A stretch of DNA of 55,766 bases from Bacteroidota bacterium (GTDB lineage: Bacteria > Bacteroidota > Bacteroidia > Chitinophagales > Chitinophagaceae), in the NCBI GenBank assembly GCA_026391415.1, contig JAPLEL010000099.1, forward strand, positions 1 to 55,766. Direction: 5' to 3'. Within the stretch, counting starts at the first letter, position 1. Each line of letters starts with the position of its first letter. The translations under genes were made by a program, and so were the position numbers. This document shows positions 43,255 to 51,348 of this stretch, one piece after another. The notes under the pieces were generated by a model. The model did not search any database. It saw nothing but the letters and a program-made list of their open reading frames with translations, and was not told the origin of the DNA.

Positions 43255-44208
43255 ATGAAAGTGATTGAACATATTGCCCAGGCAAAAGATACCTTGGTTT
43301 CATTTGAGGTATTACCACCATTAAAGGGCAAGACCATTGTTACCTTGTACGACCATTTAGACCCATTGATGGAGTTCAAACCCTCTTGGATAAATGTTAC
43401 CTACCACCGTAGCGAAACCATGTTCAAGAAAAAAACCGATGGTACTTTTGAAAAAGTAGAAGTACGCAAAAGACCCGGAACAGTGGGTATTTGTGCGGCT
43501 ATTATGAACCATTATAAAATTGATGCGGTTCCACATATTATTTGTGGCGGTTTTACCAAAAGAGAAACCGAAGACGCGTTGATTGACCTAGACTTTTTAG
43601 GAATAGACAATGTATTGGTTTTGCGTGGCGATGCCGCTAAAAACGAAACTGCTTTTGAATCAGAGCCAGGAGGCAATCATTTTGCGATTGATTTATTGAA
43701 GCAGGTGAGCAATATGAACAACGGTGTTTACCAAGACGAAGACATTAAGAGCGGTGGCAAAACACAGTTCTGTATGGGTGTTGCAGGATATCCTGAAAAA
43801 CATTTTGAAGCACCGAATTTGGAAATCGATTTATTAAAATTGAAAGAGAAAGTAGACGCTGGTGCAGACTATATCATGACGCAAATGTTTTTTGACAACC
43901 AGAAGTTTTTTGATTTTGTAAAAGCTTGCAGGGCAATGGGTATTAATGTACCCATCATACCAGGTTTAAAGCCTATCACCAATAAAAAACAACTCTCTGT
44001 TTTACCACGTATTTTTCATGTAGATATTCCAACCGATTTGTCGAATGCTATTATGAAATGCAAAACAGATGCAGATTGTGAGCAAGTTGGAACCGAATGG
44101 TTAATTCAACAAAGCAAAGAATTAAAAAGCTTTGGCTCACCGGTGCTACACTACTACACTTTAGGAAAACCTAAAGTGATTTGGAATGTGGTAAAAGAAT
44201 TGTTTTAA
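43255..44208 (+). CDS. metF: Methylenetetrahydrofolate reductase
   Basis: 317 residues. A FAD-dependent TIM-barrel enzyme reducing 5,10-methylene-THF to 5-methyl-THF, the methyl donor for methionine synthesis. Seen: FEVLPPLKG (the FEFFPP-like start), WINVTYHRSE, VPHIICGGFTKRETEDAL, LRGDAAKNE, GVAGYPEKHFEAP and ADYIMTQMFFDNQKF. Normal length for the family. It ends one base from the convergent thioredoxin-like gene. Confidence 0.95.
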   Translation: MKVIEHIAQAKDTLVSFEVLPPLKGKTIVTLYDHLDPLMEFKPSWINVTYHRSETMFKKKTDGTFEKVEVRKRPGTVGICAAIMNHYKIDAVPHIICGGFTKRETEDALIDLDFLGIDNVLVLRGDAAKNETAFESEPGGNHFAIDLLKQVSNMNNGVYQDEDIKSGGKTQFCMGVAGYPEKHFEAPNLEIDLLKLKEKVDAGADYIMTQMFFDNQKFFDFVKACRAMGINVPIIPGLKPITNKKQLSVLPRIFHVDIPTDLSNAIMKCKTDADCEQVGTEWLIQQSKELKSFGSPVLHYYTLGKPKVIWNVVKELF

Positions 44209-44209
44209 T

Positions 44210-45676
44210 TTATTTTTTTGCGGCCAACTTTACTTTAATTAAATCATCAAACTGCTCAAGACTTAATTGTTTGGCAATGATGTGTTTTTCTTTGTCTAAC
44301 AAATAAAGTGTAGGTGTTTTATACACATCATACAATTGTTTGTATCCTGCTTGACCAGCTTTTTCTATAGCCACACGCGCTTCTTTTGTTTGGTACACAT
44401 GCACCCAATTATTTAGTTGTTTTTCTGCTATAAATTTTTTCCAAGCAGGTAATTCGGTGTCAACAATATTTACAGAATAAATAGCAACGCCCAATGCTTT
44501 CCACTTGGCTTTATACATTGAATCTAAACGCGGAATTTCTTCTTTACAATGTCCGCAATTGGGGTCCCAAAAAGCAACTATCGTAAAAGGCGCTTGAACA
44601 CTATAAAGTGGTTTTGTTTTTCCAGTAGTATCGGTTAAATCCAATACTGGCGCGGGTTGCCCAATTTGATTGGTCATTAAACTATAAGCCCTTTCAAAGA
44701 TGGTTTTCTTTGATGCTGGATTAAGTAAAGTAGTGTCGCCTTTGGCATAAAAATTTTCAAACAAGTATACAAACACTTTGTCTTGACCCATAAATTCTGG
44801 GGTGATGTATTTGTTGGTAAACTTGGTTAACAAATACGGATAAATTTCTTTTCCCGTTCTTGCCATTAGCAACATGTATTTCACTTCATTAATGATTGAA
44901 TCCGATTCTGGCGACACATAGTATTTATAATAGAAATCTAACTTGGTTTCAAAAAAAGGTGTGCGCAATAAACGATCGTCGTTAAAACTTACATCATCCC
45001 AAAAATGATTTTTTACAAATTGATAAGGGTATAAAGAATCTGGAACATTTTTTACAATAGGAACCGGTGGCGCAGTTGGTCTTTTCATGGTATTAAAAAG
45101 CATAGCCATTAATGAATTAGGATACTTTTTTATAATGTCTTCGCGGGAATCCTGCAGTTCTTTATCGCCTGCAATAATTTGATTTCTTATACGATTAGAA
45201 TCGGCCGTGGTGGTGGCTGCGTGATAGGCGCTTTCCATTTCCTGTAATTCTTTACCACGTTTATTTGTAAAGCTAGAATAGGTTTTAAATAATTGATTTT
45301 CTAGAGATCCGGTAATCACTACTTTGTCTTTTTGAGCCGTATCTGCTACAATGCTAAAGTGTTGCTCCTTATCCATCAATAGCTCAAACTGAATACTCAA
45401 TTGGGGTGATACCACAAAATAAACACCACTCGTTAATTTATCAGGACCCTTAAAAACGCCCTTGCTATTTTCGTCTAAACGAGCTGAATCAACCAAGGCC
45501 TTGCCTTTTCCATAATAACTGCCTAAATAGATCCAACAGTTTTTAAGCGGAGTAAGGGTAATGGAAATCGATTTTCCTGATGGCACAGCCGATTGAGCGG
45601 CTACTATTTTTTTTGCCTGAGCTTCAGCAAACACACCATAAACCATTAATATGGAAAATATAAAAATTCGCCTCAT
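44210..45676 (-). CDS. TlpA/ResA-like thioredoxin with N-terminal DUF4369-type domain
   Basis: 488 residues. A signal peptide (residues 1-19, ending AEA) is followed by a beta-rich DUF4369-like domain (~20-135), a central helical part with a DUF5106-like look (~200-320) and a C-terminal AhpC/TlpA thioredoxin domain with CGHC in FWDPNCGHCKEEIP. It is a periplasmic thiol-disulfide oxidoreductase, with no lipobox evident. Such multi-domain thioredoxins are very common in Bacteroidota. Partner proteins are not evident. Confidence 0.85.
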   Translation of the reverse strand: MRRIFIFSILMVYGVFAEAQAKKIVAAQSAVPSGKSISITLTPLKNCWIYLGSYYGKGKALVDSARLDENSKGVFKGPDKLTSGVYFVVSPQLSIQFELLMDKEQHFSIVADTAQKDKVVITGSLENQLFKTYSSFTNKRGKELQEMESAYHAATTTADSNRIRNQIIAGDKELQDSREDIIKKYPNSLMAMLFNTMKRPTAPPVPIVKNVPDSLYPYQFVKNHFWDDVSFNDDRLLRTPFFETKLDFYYKYYVSPESDSIINEVKYMLLMARTGKEIYPYLLTKFTNKYITPEFMGQDKVFVYLFENFYAKGDTTLLNPASKKTIFERAYSLMTNQIGQPAPVLDLTDTTGKTKPLYSVQAPFTIVAFWDPNCGHCKEEIPRLDSMYKAKWKALGVAIYSVNIVDTELPAWKKFIAEKQLNNWVHVYQTKEARVAIEKAGQAGYKQLYDVYKTPTLYLLDKEKHIIAKQLSLEQFDDLIKVKLAAKK

Positions 45677-45729
45677 ATACTATTGAATTGGGCATAAAAA
45701 TAGGAAAATACCATTTACCTAACAGTAGT

Positions 45730-45737
45730 TACATTTG
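45730..45737 (+). promoter_or_regulatory. rlmD promoter, -7 element 5 nt from the start codon
   Basis: TACATTTG matches TAnnTTTG exactly and ends 5 nt before the GTG start at 45743. A leaderless or near-leaderless transcript is implied. Confidence 0.55.
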
Positions 45738-45742
45738 CAAAA

Positions 45743-47173
45743 GTGAGAAAACAGAAAAAAAACATTGTTTTAGAGCAATTATTGGTAGAAGATTATGCTG
45801 CCGAAGGAAAATCCTTGGCCAGAATTGATGGCAAAGTGGTTTTTATTGAGGGTGCTGTACCCGGCGATGTGGTAGACGTACAAGTATCTAAAAGCAAAAA
45901 AGATTGGGCAGAAGGCCATGTGGTAAAGTTTCATAGCTATGCCCAAGAGCGCGTAAAACCTTTTTGTAGCCATTTTGGAGTTTGTGGTGGATGCCAATGG
46001 CAGATGCTCCCTTACGAAAAGCAATTATTCTACAAGCAAAAACAGGTAAACGATAATTTAACACGTATTGGAAAGATAGTACTACCGACTATGTTTCCCA
46101 TTATTGGCGCAGAACAAACAGAACAATATCGCAATAAAATTGAATATACTTTTGGAACCAAAACCTTTATACCTAGCGAAACATTTAGGCAAATGAAGGC
46201 CGATGGTGTAGACCTTAGTAACCTACCGGGTGGTGCAGGTTTTCATGTGCGCGGCTTTTTTGACAAAGTAGTAGAAATTGATACTTGCTATTTACAAGCA
46301 GAGCCTACCAACCGCATTAGAAAAATGGTAGCGGCTTTTTCGGTTGAAAAACAAATTCCTTTTTACGATGTGCGCAAACACGAAGGATGGCTAAGAAATA
46401 TGTTTATCCGAAACAGCACTACTGGTGAACTAATGGTGAATATTATTTTTGGCCACGAAAACGAAGCTAATCGAATTGAATTACTCAATAAAGTATTAGA
46501 ACAATTTCCAGAAATCACTACCCTATTATATACCATCAATACCAAATTCAACGATAGCCTCTTTGATTTGTATCCGCAGGTGTATTTTGGAAAGGGGTAT
46601 ATTATAGAAAAACTCGAAGATTTTTCGTTTAAAATCAGTCCAAAATCTTTTTTTCAAACCAATACGCTTCAGGCACAGCGCTTGTACCAGGTTACCAGAG
46701 ATTTTGCAGAACTCAATGGCACACAAACGGTGTATGATTTGTATTGTGGCACTGGAAGTATTGGCATTTTTGTAAGTAAATTTGCTAAAAAGCTCATTGG
46801 AGTAGAAGTTGTTGCCGAAGCAATTGAAGACGCAAAAGAAAATGCGGCACTCAATCAAATAAAACACGGCAATTTCTTTGCTGGAGATGTAACAGATATT
46901 TGCAATGATGCCTTCTTTATACAGCATGGTAAACCCGATGTAATTATTACCGATCCGCCAAGAGCAGGCATGCACGAAAAATTAGTTAAAAAATTATTAG
47001 AAATAGCGGCCCCTACTATTGTTTATGTAAGTTGCAACCCAGCAACTCAGGCTAGAGACCTGGCCTTGCTAGATGAAAAATATCGGGTTGAAAAAATTCA
47101 ACCAGTAGATATGTTTCCGCATACATTACATATAGAGAACGTGGTTCAATTAAAATTAAAGGAAGGAATATGA
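45743..47173 (+). CDS. rlmD: 23S rRNA (uracil-C5)-methyltransferase, RumA/RlmD family
   Basis: 476 residues, GTG start. A TRAM domain (~8-68) is followed by a 4Fe-4S cluster region (CSHFGVCGGCQWQ) and the methyltransferase domain with the SAM site VYDLYCGTGSIGIFVSKF. The catalytic and substrate motifs are IITDPPRAGM and VYVSCNPATQARDLALL, the latter containing the nucleophilic Cys. It makes 5-methyluridine in rRNA, or in tRNA for some relatives, so the exact target position is not certain. It overlaps the downstream rhomboid gene by 4 nt. Confidence 0.92.
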   Translation: MRKQKKNIVLEQLLVEDYAAEGKSLARIDGKVVFIEGAVPGDVVDVQVSKSKKDWAEGHVVKFHSYAQERVKPFCSHFGVCGGCQWQMLPYEKQLFYKQKQVNDNLTRIGKIVLPTMFPIIGAEQTEQYRNKIEYTFGTKTFIPSETFRQMKADGVDLSNLPGGAGFHVRGFFDKVVEIDTCYLQAEPTNRIRKMVAAFSVEKQIPFYDVRKHEGWLRNMFIRNSTTGELMVNIIFGHENEANRIELLNKVLEQFPEITTLLYTINTKFNDSLFDLYPQVYFGKGYIIEKLEDFSFKISPKSFFQTNTLQAQRLYQVTRDFAELNGTQTVYDLYCGTGSIGIFVSKFAKKLIGVEVVAEAIEDAKENAALNQIKHGNFFAGDVTDICNDAFFIQHGKPDVIITDPPRAGMHEKLVKKLLEIAAPTIVYVSCNPATQARDLALLDEKYRVEKIQPVDMFPHTLHIENVVQLKLKEGI

Positions 47174-47994
47174 CAGAATTTAGACCCAGCAGATTTGAAG
47201 TTTTACCCACTATTGTAAAAAATCTATTAATAATTAATGGTTTATTTTTTCTGGCGCAGAAATCATTTGATGGGCCAGGTGTGGAATTTTCTTTCGAAAA
47301 TATTTTAGCGCTTCATGCTTGGCAAAGTAGTTTGTTTCGTCCATGGCAATTGATTACGCATATGTTTTTGCATGGAGATGTGATGCATATTTTTGGAAAT
47401 ATGCTGGCACTTTGGATGTTTGGATCTGTACTAGAAAACTTATGGGGGCCTAAAAGATTTTTAACCTTCTTCTTGGTTTGTGGATTGGGTGCAGCTTTAA
47501 TGCACTTACTATTTTTAAGTTACGAGATGGTTCCTTTAATGAAAGACTATACACGTTTAATGCAAGACCATACTGCAAATGCCTTGTTTTTCTTTGCACA
47601 AAAACATCCTGGTGCATTTTTTCATGAAAGCGATTTAGCCAATTTGGTGGCCAATAATCCCAACGATACACAAGCGCTCAATCAACTATTTCAATCGGTT
47701 GGTAGTTATTATGAATCGAGTTTAAATACGGCAACTTTAGGCGCTAGTGGTGCGGTTTTTGGTATTTTAGCTGCCTTCGTTTACCTATTCCCTAACACCT
47801 ATATTTATTTGTATTTTTTTATACCTGTAAAAGCAAAATGGATGGGGATTGTATATTTTGCTTGGGAATTGTATTCGGCACTTCGTAATTCGGCAGGAGA
47901 CAATGTTGCAAGATGGGCACACGTAGGTGGAGCCATTGTAGGATTAATTATTGTAATGACTTGGAACAAAAAGAAAAGAAATACGTTTTATTAA
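47170..47994 (+). CDS. Rhomboid intramembrane serine protease (intact)
   Basis: 274 residues with six or more transmembrane helices. HMFLHGDVMHIFGNMLALWMFG is the helix-2 signature, GASGAVFGILAA carries the nucleophile (Ser193) and WAHVGGAIVGL gives the catalytic His. Between helices 3 and 4 there is a ~65-residue hydrophilic insert (around residues 120-185) that is longer than in GlpG-type rhomboids. It cuts transmembrane substrates within the bilayer; the substrates are unknown. It overlaps rlmD by 4 nt and precedes the pseudo-rhomboid by 40 nt. Confidence 0.93.
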   Translation: MTEFRPSRFEVLPTIVKNLLIINGLFFLAQKSFDGPGVEFSFENILALHAWQSSLFRPWQLITHMFLHGDVMHIFGNMLALWMFGSVLENLWGPKRFLTFFLVCGLGAALMHLLFLSYEMVPLMKDYTRLMQDHTANALFFFAQKHPGAFFHESDLANLVANNPNDTQALNQLFQSVGSYYESSLNTATLGASGAVFGILAAFVYLFPNTYIYLYFFIPVKAKWMGIVYFAWELYSALRNSAGDNVARWAHVGGAIVGLIIVMTWNKKKRNTFY

Positions 47995-48034
47995 TACCCT
48001 ATACAAAAACGTCTAGGAATTTTACACCAATATT

Positions 48035-48937
48035 ATGCCTGAAAGAAGCTATAAAACCAATCGTTCCATACTATTAGGTCAAGATAATAATGCGCTAGTT
48101 TACTTGGTAGCCATTAACCTGATGATTTTTGCACTACTGAGTTTTATTAAAATCATTTATTATCTCTCTGAAATACCTATTGAACTTTTCTATTCGCAAA
48201 TGCAAGATTGGTTTGTACTTCCTGCATCTATTGAAAAGTTTTTAACAAAACCTTGGGTGCTGTTTACTTACTTATTTACCCACGCAAGTATTTGGGGATT
48301 AATTAGCAGCTTACTTTGGCTTTGGAGTTTTGGTTATATTTTACAAGACCTAACCGGGAACAATAAATTAATTCCCATTTATTTATACGGTGGGATTGCT
48401 GGTGGAATTGGCTACTTAATTCTAATGAATATTTTTCCGGTTTGGGCCAACCATATTCAAACTATTGAACCCTTAATTGGCGCTGGCGCTGCTGTGATGG
48501 CAGTGGCTGTTGCAACAACAACACTTGCCCCAAATTATCGCATCTTTCCTTTAATGAATGGCGGAATTCCGTTGTGGGTGCTACTAATTATTTATGGATT
48601 GATTGATTTTGCAACCTTAGGTTCGGCAAACGCAGGTGTTGCGGTATCGCATTTATTAGCTGGTGCTGTTGGCTATTTGTTTATCCAACAATTGCGAAGA
48701 GGCAATGACTGGGCAGCTTGGATGAACCAATTTTTTCATTGGTTAAATGATTTGTTTAGTCCAACAAAAAAACTACATCAACCATCCACTACAAAAAAGA
48801 AAAAAAACAACGCGTCTCAAGATACCCAACAAAAAATCGATGCATTATTAGATAAAATAAATCAAGAGGGTTACCAGTTTCTTACCAATGAAGAAAAATC
48901 TTTTTTAAAAAAAGCAAGTAAAGAAGATTTATTGTAA
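48035..48937 (+). CDS. Rhomboid-like protein with catalytic serine replaced (pseudoprotease)
   Basis: 300 residues, six helices. The region equivalent to GxSx reads IGAGAAVMAVAVATT: Gly151 (GGC) is where Ser is expected, and AGC would be one base away. A candidate catalytic His (VSHLLAGAVGYLF) is kept. The cytosolic C-terminal part is Lys-rich and ends in a small helical domain (KIDALLDKINQEGYQFLTNE, DUF6576-like). It is probably inactive as a protease and may bind or present substrates, like eukaryotic iRhoms. Co-transcribed with the intact rhomboid upstream and joined (TAATG, one shared base) to the EEP gene downstream. Confidence 0.85.
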   Translation: MPERSYKTNRSILLGQDNNALVYLVAINLMIFALLSFIKIIYYLSEIPIELFYSQMQDWFVLPASIEKFLTKPWVLFTYLFTHASIWGLISSLLWLWSFGYILQDLTGNNKLIPIYLYGGIAGGIGYLILMNIFPVWANHIQTIEPLIGAGAAVMAVAVATTTLAPNYRIFPLMNGGIPLWVLLIIYGLIDFATLGSANAGVAVSHLLAGAVGYLFIQQLRRGNDWAAWMNQFFHWLNDLFSPTKKLHQPSTTKKKKNNASQDTQQKIDALLDKINQEGYQFLTNEEKSFLKKASKEDLL

Positions 48938-50040
48938 TGGCTTTAAAAAATTCTATTTTTTTGCGCGGCATTTTTACAATTGGCTGTTTATATTCAGCAT
49001 GTTATTTATTGGCTTGTGCCACCCCTTTTATTAGTCCAGTGCATGGATACTTTTTTTCGTTTGCATCCTTATTCTTTCCTTTTATTTTATTGGGAATGAT
49101 TGGCTGGGTATTGCTTAGTTTCCTTTTTTATAGGCGTTGGTTTTTGCTATTTCTATTTTGCTTAGCCGCCGGTTATCAAAATATTAGTGCCATTTTTGGT
49201 TTTCATCCAACACAGCATTATAGTCAAAAAAAAATGGCTGGAAATATTCGCATACTTTCTTGGAATGTGAATAGTTTTTTAACCGGTAGCAATAAAACTA
49301 ATGCAAAAGTTTTAGAGATGATGTCATTGATTAAATCATCTGATGCAGACATTTTATGTTTTCAAGATTACTCTGTTAATAAAAACGAAACCGTTAATAC
49401 AAGCCCCGAATTTATTAGCCAATCTACACAACTAAAACATGTATTCTTTAGTAAAACAGGAGAGAATTATGGCGTAATTATTTTTTCTCGTTGGCCTTTT
49501 GTACAACAATGCAATGTGCCTTATTCAAACATTGATTCTCCCGAGAACTTAGCTTATGTAGACATACAAACACCCTACAAAGTGTTAAGGGTATATAATA
49601 CACATTTAAGTTCCATGAATATGCACGTGCCAATCAATAATATGCCCAATTCGGTTCCTATAAAATCTATTTATTACGATAAGGCTATTTTATTACAAAA
49701 ATCAAAGCTTAGTAGGCTTGCCTATTTCGACAAACTACACACTAAGCAAGGTTTCCTCATAAAAAAATCGCTAGATAGCACAGCACTTCCATTTGTTTTT
49801 ACCGCAGACTTAAATGCGGTTCCATCTAGTCATGTGTACCATACCATTTCTGAGGGGCTTTCAGATGCATTTTTATTGAAAGGATTTGGTTTTGGAAGAA
49901 CCTATGATAGTTTATCGCCTACGCTTAGAATAGATGTTTTATTAACCAATCAGCTAGTTAAGGTTAAACAATTCAAAGTGGCACGTGTGCATTTAAGCGA
50001 TCATTTTCCCATAATTTCAGATATTCAAATCAATCCCTGA
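48937..50040 (+). CDS. Membrane-anchored EEP-family phosphodiesterase-like protein 1 (partly degenerate)
   Basis: 367 residues. Two or three N-terminal membrane helices (~10-90) lead to an endonuclease/exonuclease/phosphatase domain. Family motifs: NIRILSWNVNSF, ILCFQDYSV, YNTHLSS, FTADLNAVPSS and LSDHFPI. The metal-binding Glu of the usual QE motif is Asp144 here, and the GDFN motif has become ADLN. Activity may be reduced or altered. It is a paralogue of the next gene, 20 nt downstream, and starts with a one-base overlap after the pseudo-rhomboid. Confidence 0.85.
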   Translation: MALKNSIFLRGIFTIGCLYSACYLLACATPFISPVHGYFFSFASLFFPFILLGMIGWVLLSFLFYRRWFLLFLFCLAAGYQNISAIFGFHPTQHYSQKKMAGNIRILSWNVNSFLTGSNKTNAKVLEMMSLIKSSDADILCFQDYSVNKNETVNTSPEFISQSTQLKHVFFSKTGENYGVIIFSRWPFVQQCNVPYSNIDSPENLAYVDIQTPYKVLRVYNTHLSSMNMHVPINNMPNSVPIKSIYYDKAILLQKSKLSRLAYFDKLHTKQGFLIKKSLDSTALPFVFTADLNAVPSSHVYHTISEGLSDAFLLKGFGFGRTYDSLSPTLRIDVLLTNQLVKVKQFKVARVHLSDHFPIISDIQINP

Positions 50041-50060
50041 TTTTTATGTAAATTTATTGA

Positions 50061-51173
50061 ATGGCTAAAAACATTTTTCGCCGGGCTTTCAAATCGTTCT
50101 GTTTAACTATTACCATTGTATTAGCGGTACTATTTTTATTTGCCTGCTTGTCTCCATATATTGATCCTACTACTTGGTGGTTTAATGGATTTACCGGATT
50201 GTTGGTGCCCTATTTAATTTTACTCTTGTTCTTTGCTTGTTTATTTTGGCTAGTATTTAAACCCAGGCTTGTTTGGATTCCCTTGCTTAGTCTTTGTTTT
50301 GGCTGGCAACAAATACTGGTGGTGTTTGCTTGGCATCCGGGTGCTGGCTTTACCAAAAAAAAGAATGCACAAAACTTACGTATTGTAAACTGGAACATTC
50401 AAAGCTTTAACGGTCTTAGTAAAAATAAAGAAACCAAAAAACTCATTAGAACCGAATTAACAGAAAGCATTTTAAAAATACAACCCGACGTAATTTGTTT
50501 ACAAGAGTTCAATAATAGCACGCAAGCAAATGGCACGGATAATATTGCGCTGTTTACAAAAGCCTATCCCTATTATTATTTTTCAAAAGATTACCAAAGA
50601 GCCCAAGGAAATTACCAGTCGGGGAGTATTATTTTTTCAAGGTATCCTATCATTGATTCTGGTAGGGTGGCTTATCCTGTAGCGGAAAGCTTAATATATG
50701 CCGATATTGTAAAAGGATATGATACCATTCGCGTATTAACCACACACTTACAATCCTTTAAATTTAAAAAAGAAGATTACAGCGATATTGAAAAAATAAA
50801 AGGGCAAGACTTAGAAACGGTTGCCGCATCAATGAATATTTTTAAAAAAATGAAGTTGGCTTTTGTTAGAAGAGGAAGCCAGTCAAATATTGTTCGATCA
50901 GAAAGAGATAAAAGCAAATATCCAACTATAATTTGTGGAGATTTTAATGATGTGCCTAATTCTTACACCTATTTTAATATTAAAGGAGATTGGCAAGACG
51001 CGCAATTAACAAAAGGCTTTGGCATAGGCCGAACGTTTAATTCCTTAGCCCCAACGCTGCGTATTGATTATATTTTAGCTGATAATAATTTTACCGTCAA
51101 GCAGTTTGATTTAGTAGACGAAGACCTAAGCGACCATATTATGCTAGTAACGGATTTACGCGTGAAAAAGTAA
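50061..51173 (+). CDS. Membrane-anchored EEP-family phosphodiesterase/nuclease-like protein 2
   Basis: 370 residues, similar throughout to the preceding protein: N-terminal helices (~15-95), then the EEP domain with NLRIVNWNIQSFNG, VICLQEFNN (metal-binding Glu149), VLTTHLQSF, ICGDFNDVPNSY and DLSDHIM. The key residues are all conserved. The C-terminal RIDYILADNNFTVKQF matches the paralogue's RIDVLLTNQLVKVKQF. The membrane anchor suggests the active domain faces the periplasm or the cytosolic membrane face; a lipid, nucleic-acid or phosphoester substrate is possible. It may be the working copy of the pair. Confidence 0.88.
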   Translation: MAKNIFRRAFKSFCLTITIVLAVLFLFACLSPYIDPTTWWFNGFTGLLVPYLILLLFFACLFWLVFKPRLVWIPLLSLCFGWQQILVVFAWHPGAGFTKKKNAQNLRIVNWNIQSFNGLSKNKETKKLIRTELTESILKIQPDVICLQEFNNSTQANGTDNIALFTKAYPYYYFSKDYQRAQGNYQSGSIIFSRYPIIDSGRVAYPVAESLIYADIVKGYDTIRVLTTHLQSFKFKKEDYSDIEKIKGQDLETVAASMNIFKKMKLAFVRRGSQSNIVRSERDKSKYPTIICGDFNDVPNSYTYFNIKGDWQDAQLTKGFGIGRTFNSLAPTLRIDYILADNNFTVKQFDLVDEDLSDHIMLVTDLRVKK

Positions 51174-51212
51174 ATTGAGTAGCAAGACACTTAAAAAACA
51201 GGTTAATTTACT

Positions 51213-51219
51213 TATCTTG
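51213..51219 (+). promoter_or_regulatory. Candidate -7 element of the cysS leader
   Basis: TATCTTG resembles TAnnTTTG with one T missing and ends 6 nt before the leader ATG at 51226. A similar TAACTTG stands 5 nt before pxpB. No -33 element is clear. If used, the leader ORF would be translated from a leaderless mRNA. Weakly supported. Confidence 0.3.
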
Positions 51220-51225
51220 CAAGCC

Positions 51226-51270
51226 ATGTTAGCATTGTATTTCCACTCTTGTTGTTGTTGCTGCTGTTAA
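51226..51270 (+). CDS. Candidate cysteine-sensing leader peptide of cysS
   Basis: A 14-residue ORF, MLALYFHSCCCCCC, ending in six consecutive Cys codons (TGT TGT TGT TGC TGC TGT, 51250-51267) directly before a TAA stop. It begins 123 bp upstream of the cysteinyl-tRNA synthetase ATG on the same strand, after the stop of the preceding gene. Runs of codons for one amino acid ahead of a gene for that amino acid's synthetase are the hallmark of ribosome-stalling leader peptides (trpL, hisL, pheS leaders). Cys is a rare amino acid, so six in a row by chance is very unlikely. A hairpin lies just downstream (51278-51303). No Shine-Dalgarno is seen. The function is inferred; the ORF itself is plain in the sequence. 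Confidence 0.75.
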   Translation: MLALYFHSCCCCCC

Positions 51271-51277
51271 ATTGGCT

Positions 51278-51303
51278 TGATGGCCTTTATAACATGGGCA
51301 TCA
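51278..51303 (+). promoter_or_regulatory. Hairpin between the poly-Cys leader and cysS
   Basis: TGATGGCC (51278-51285) can pair with GGGCATCA (51296-51303), giving 7 pairs with one G-G mismatch and a ten-base loop. It begins 7 nt after the leader stop, where a terminating ribosome would cover its 5' arm. There is no T-run behind it, so it is not an ordinary intrinsic terminator. A longer alternative pairing exists between 51265-51274 and 51327-51336 (9 of 10 bases), near the cysS start. Confidence 0.45.
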
Positions 51304-51348
51304 CTATACAAATTGAAATTATTATACAAATTAACACCTACCTATACC

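Noticed and set aside
51277-51348. Longer cysS reading frame starting at the upstream ATG
   Set aside because: The extra 24 residues have no family match, and the normal CysS N-terminus begins at 51349. The extension lies in the presumed leader RNA.
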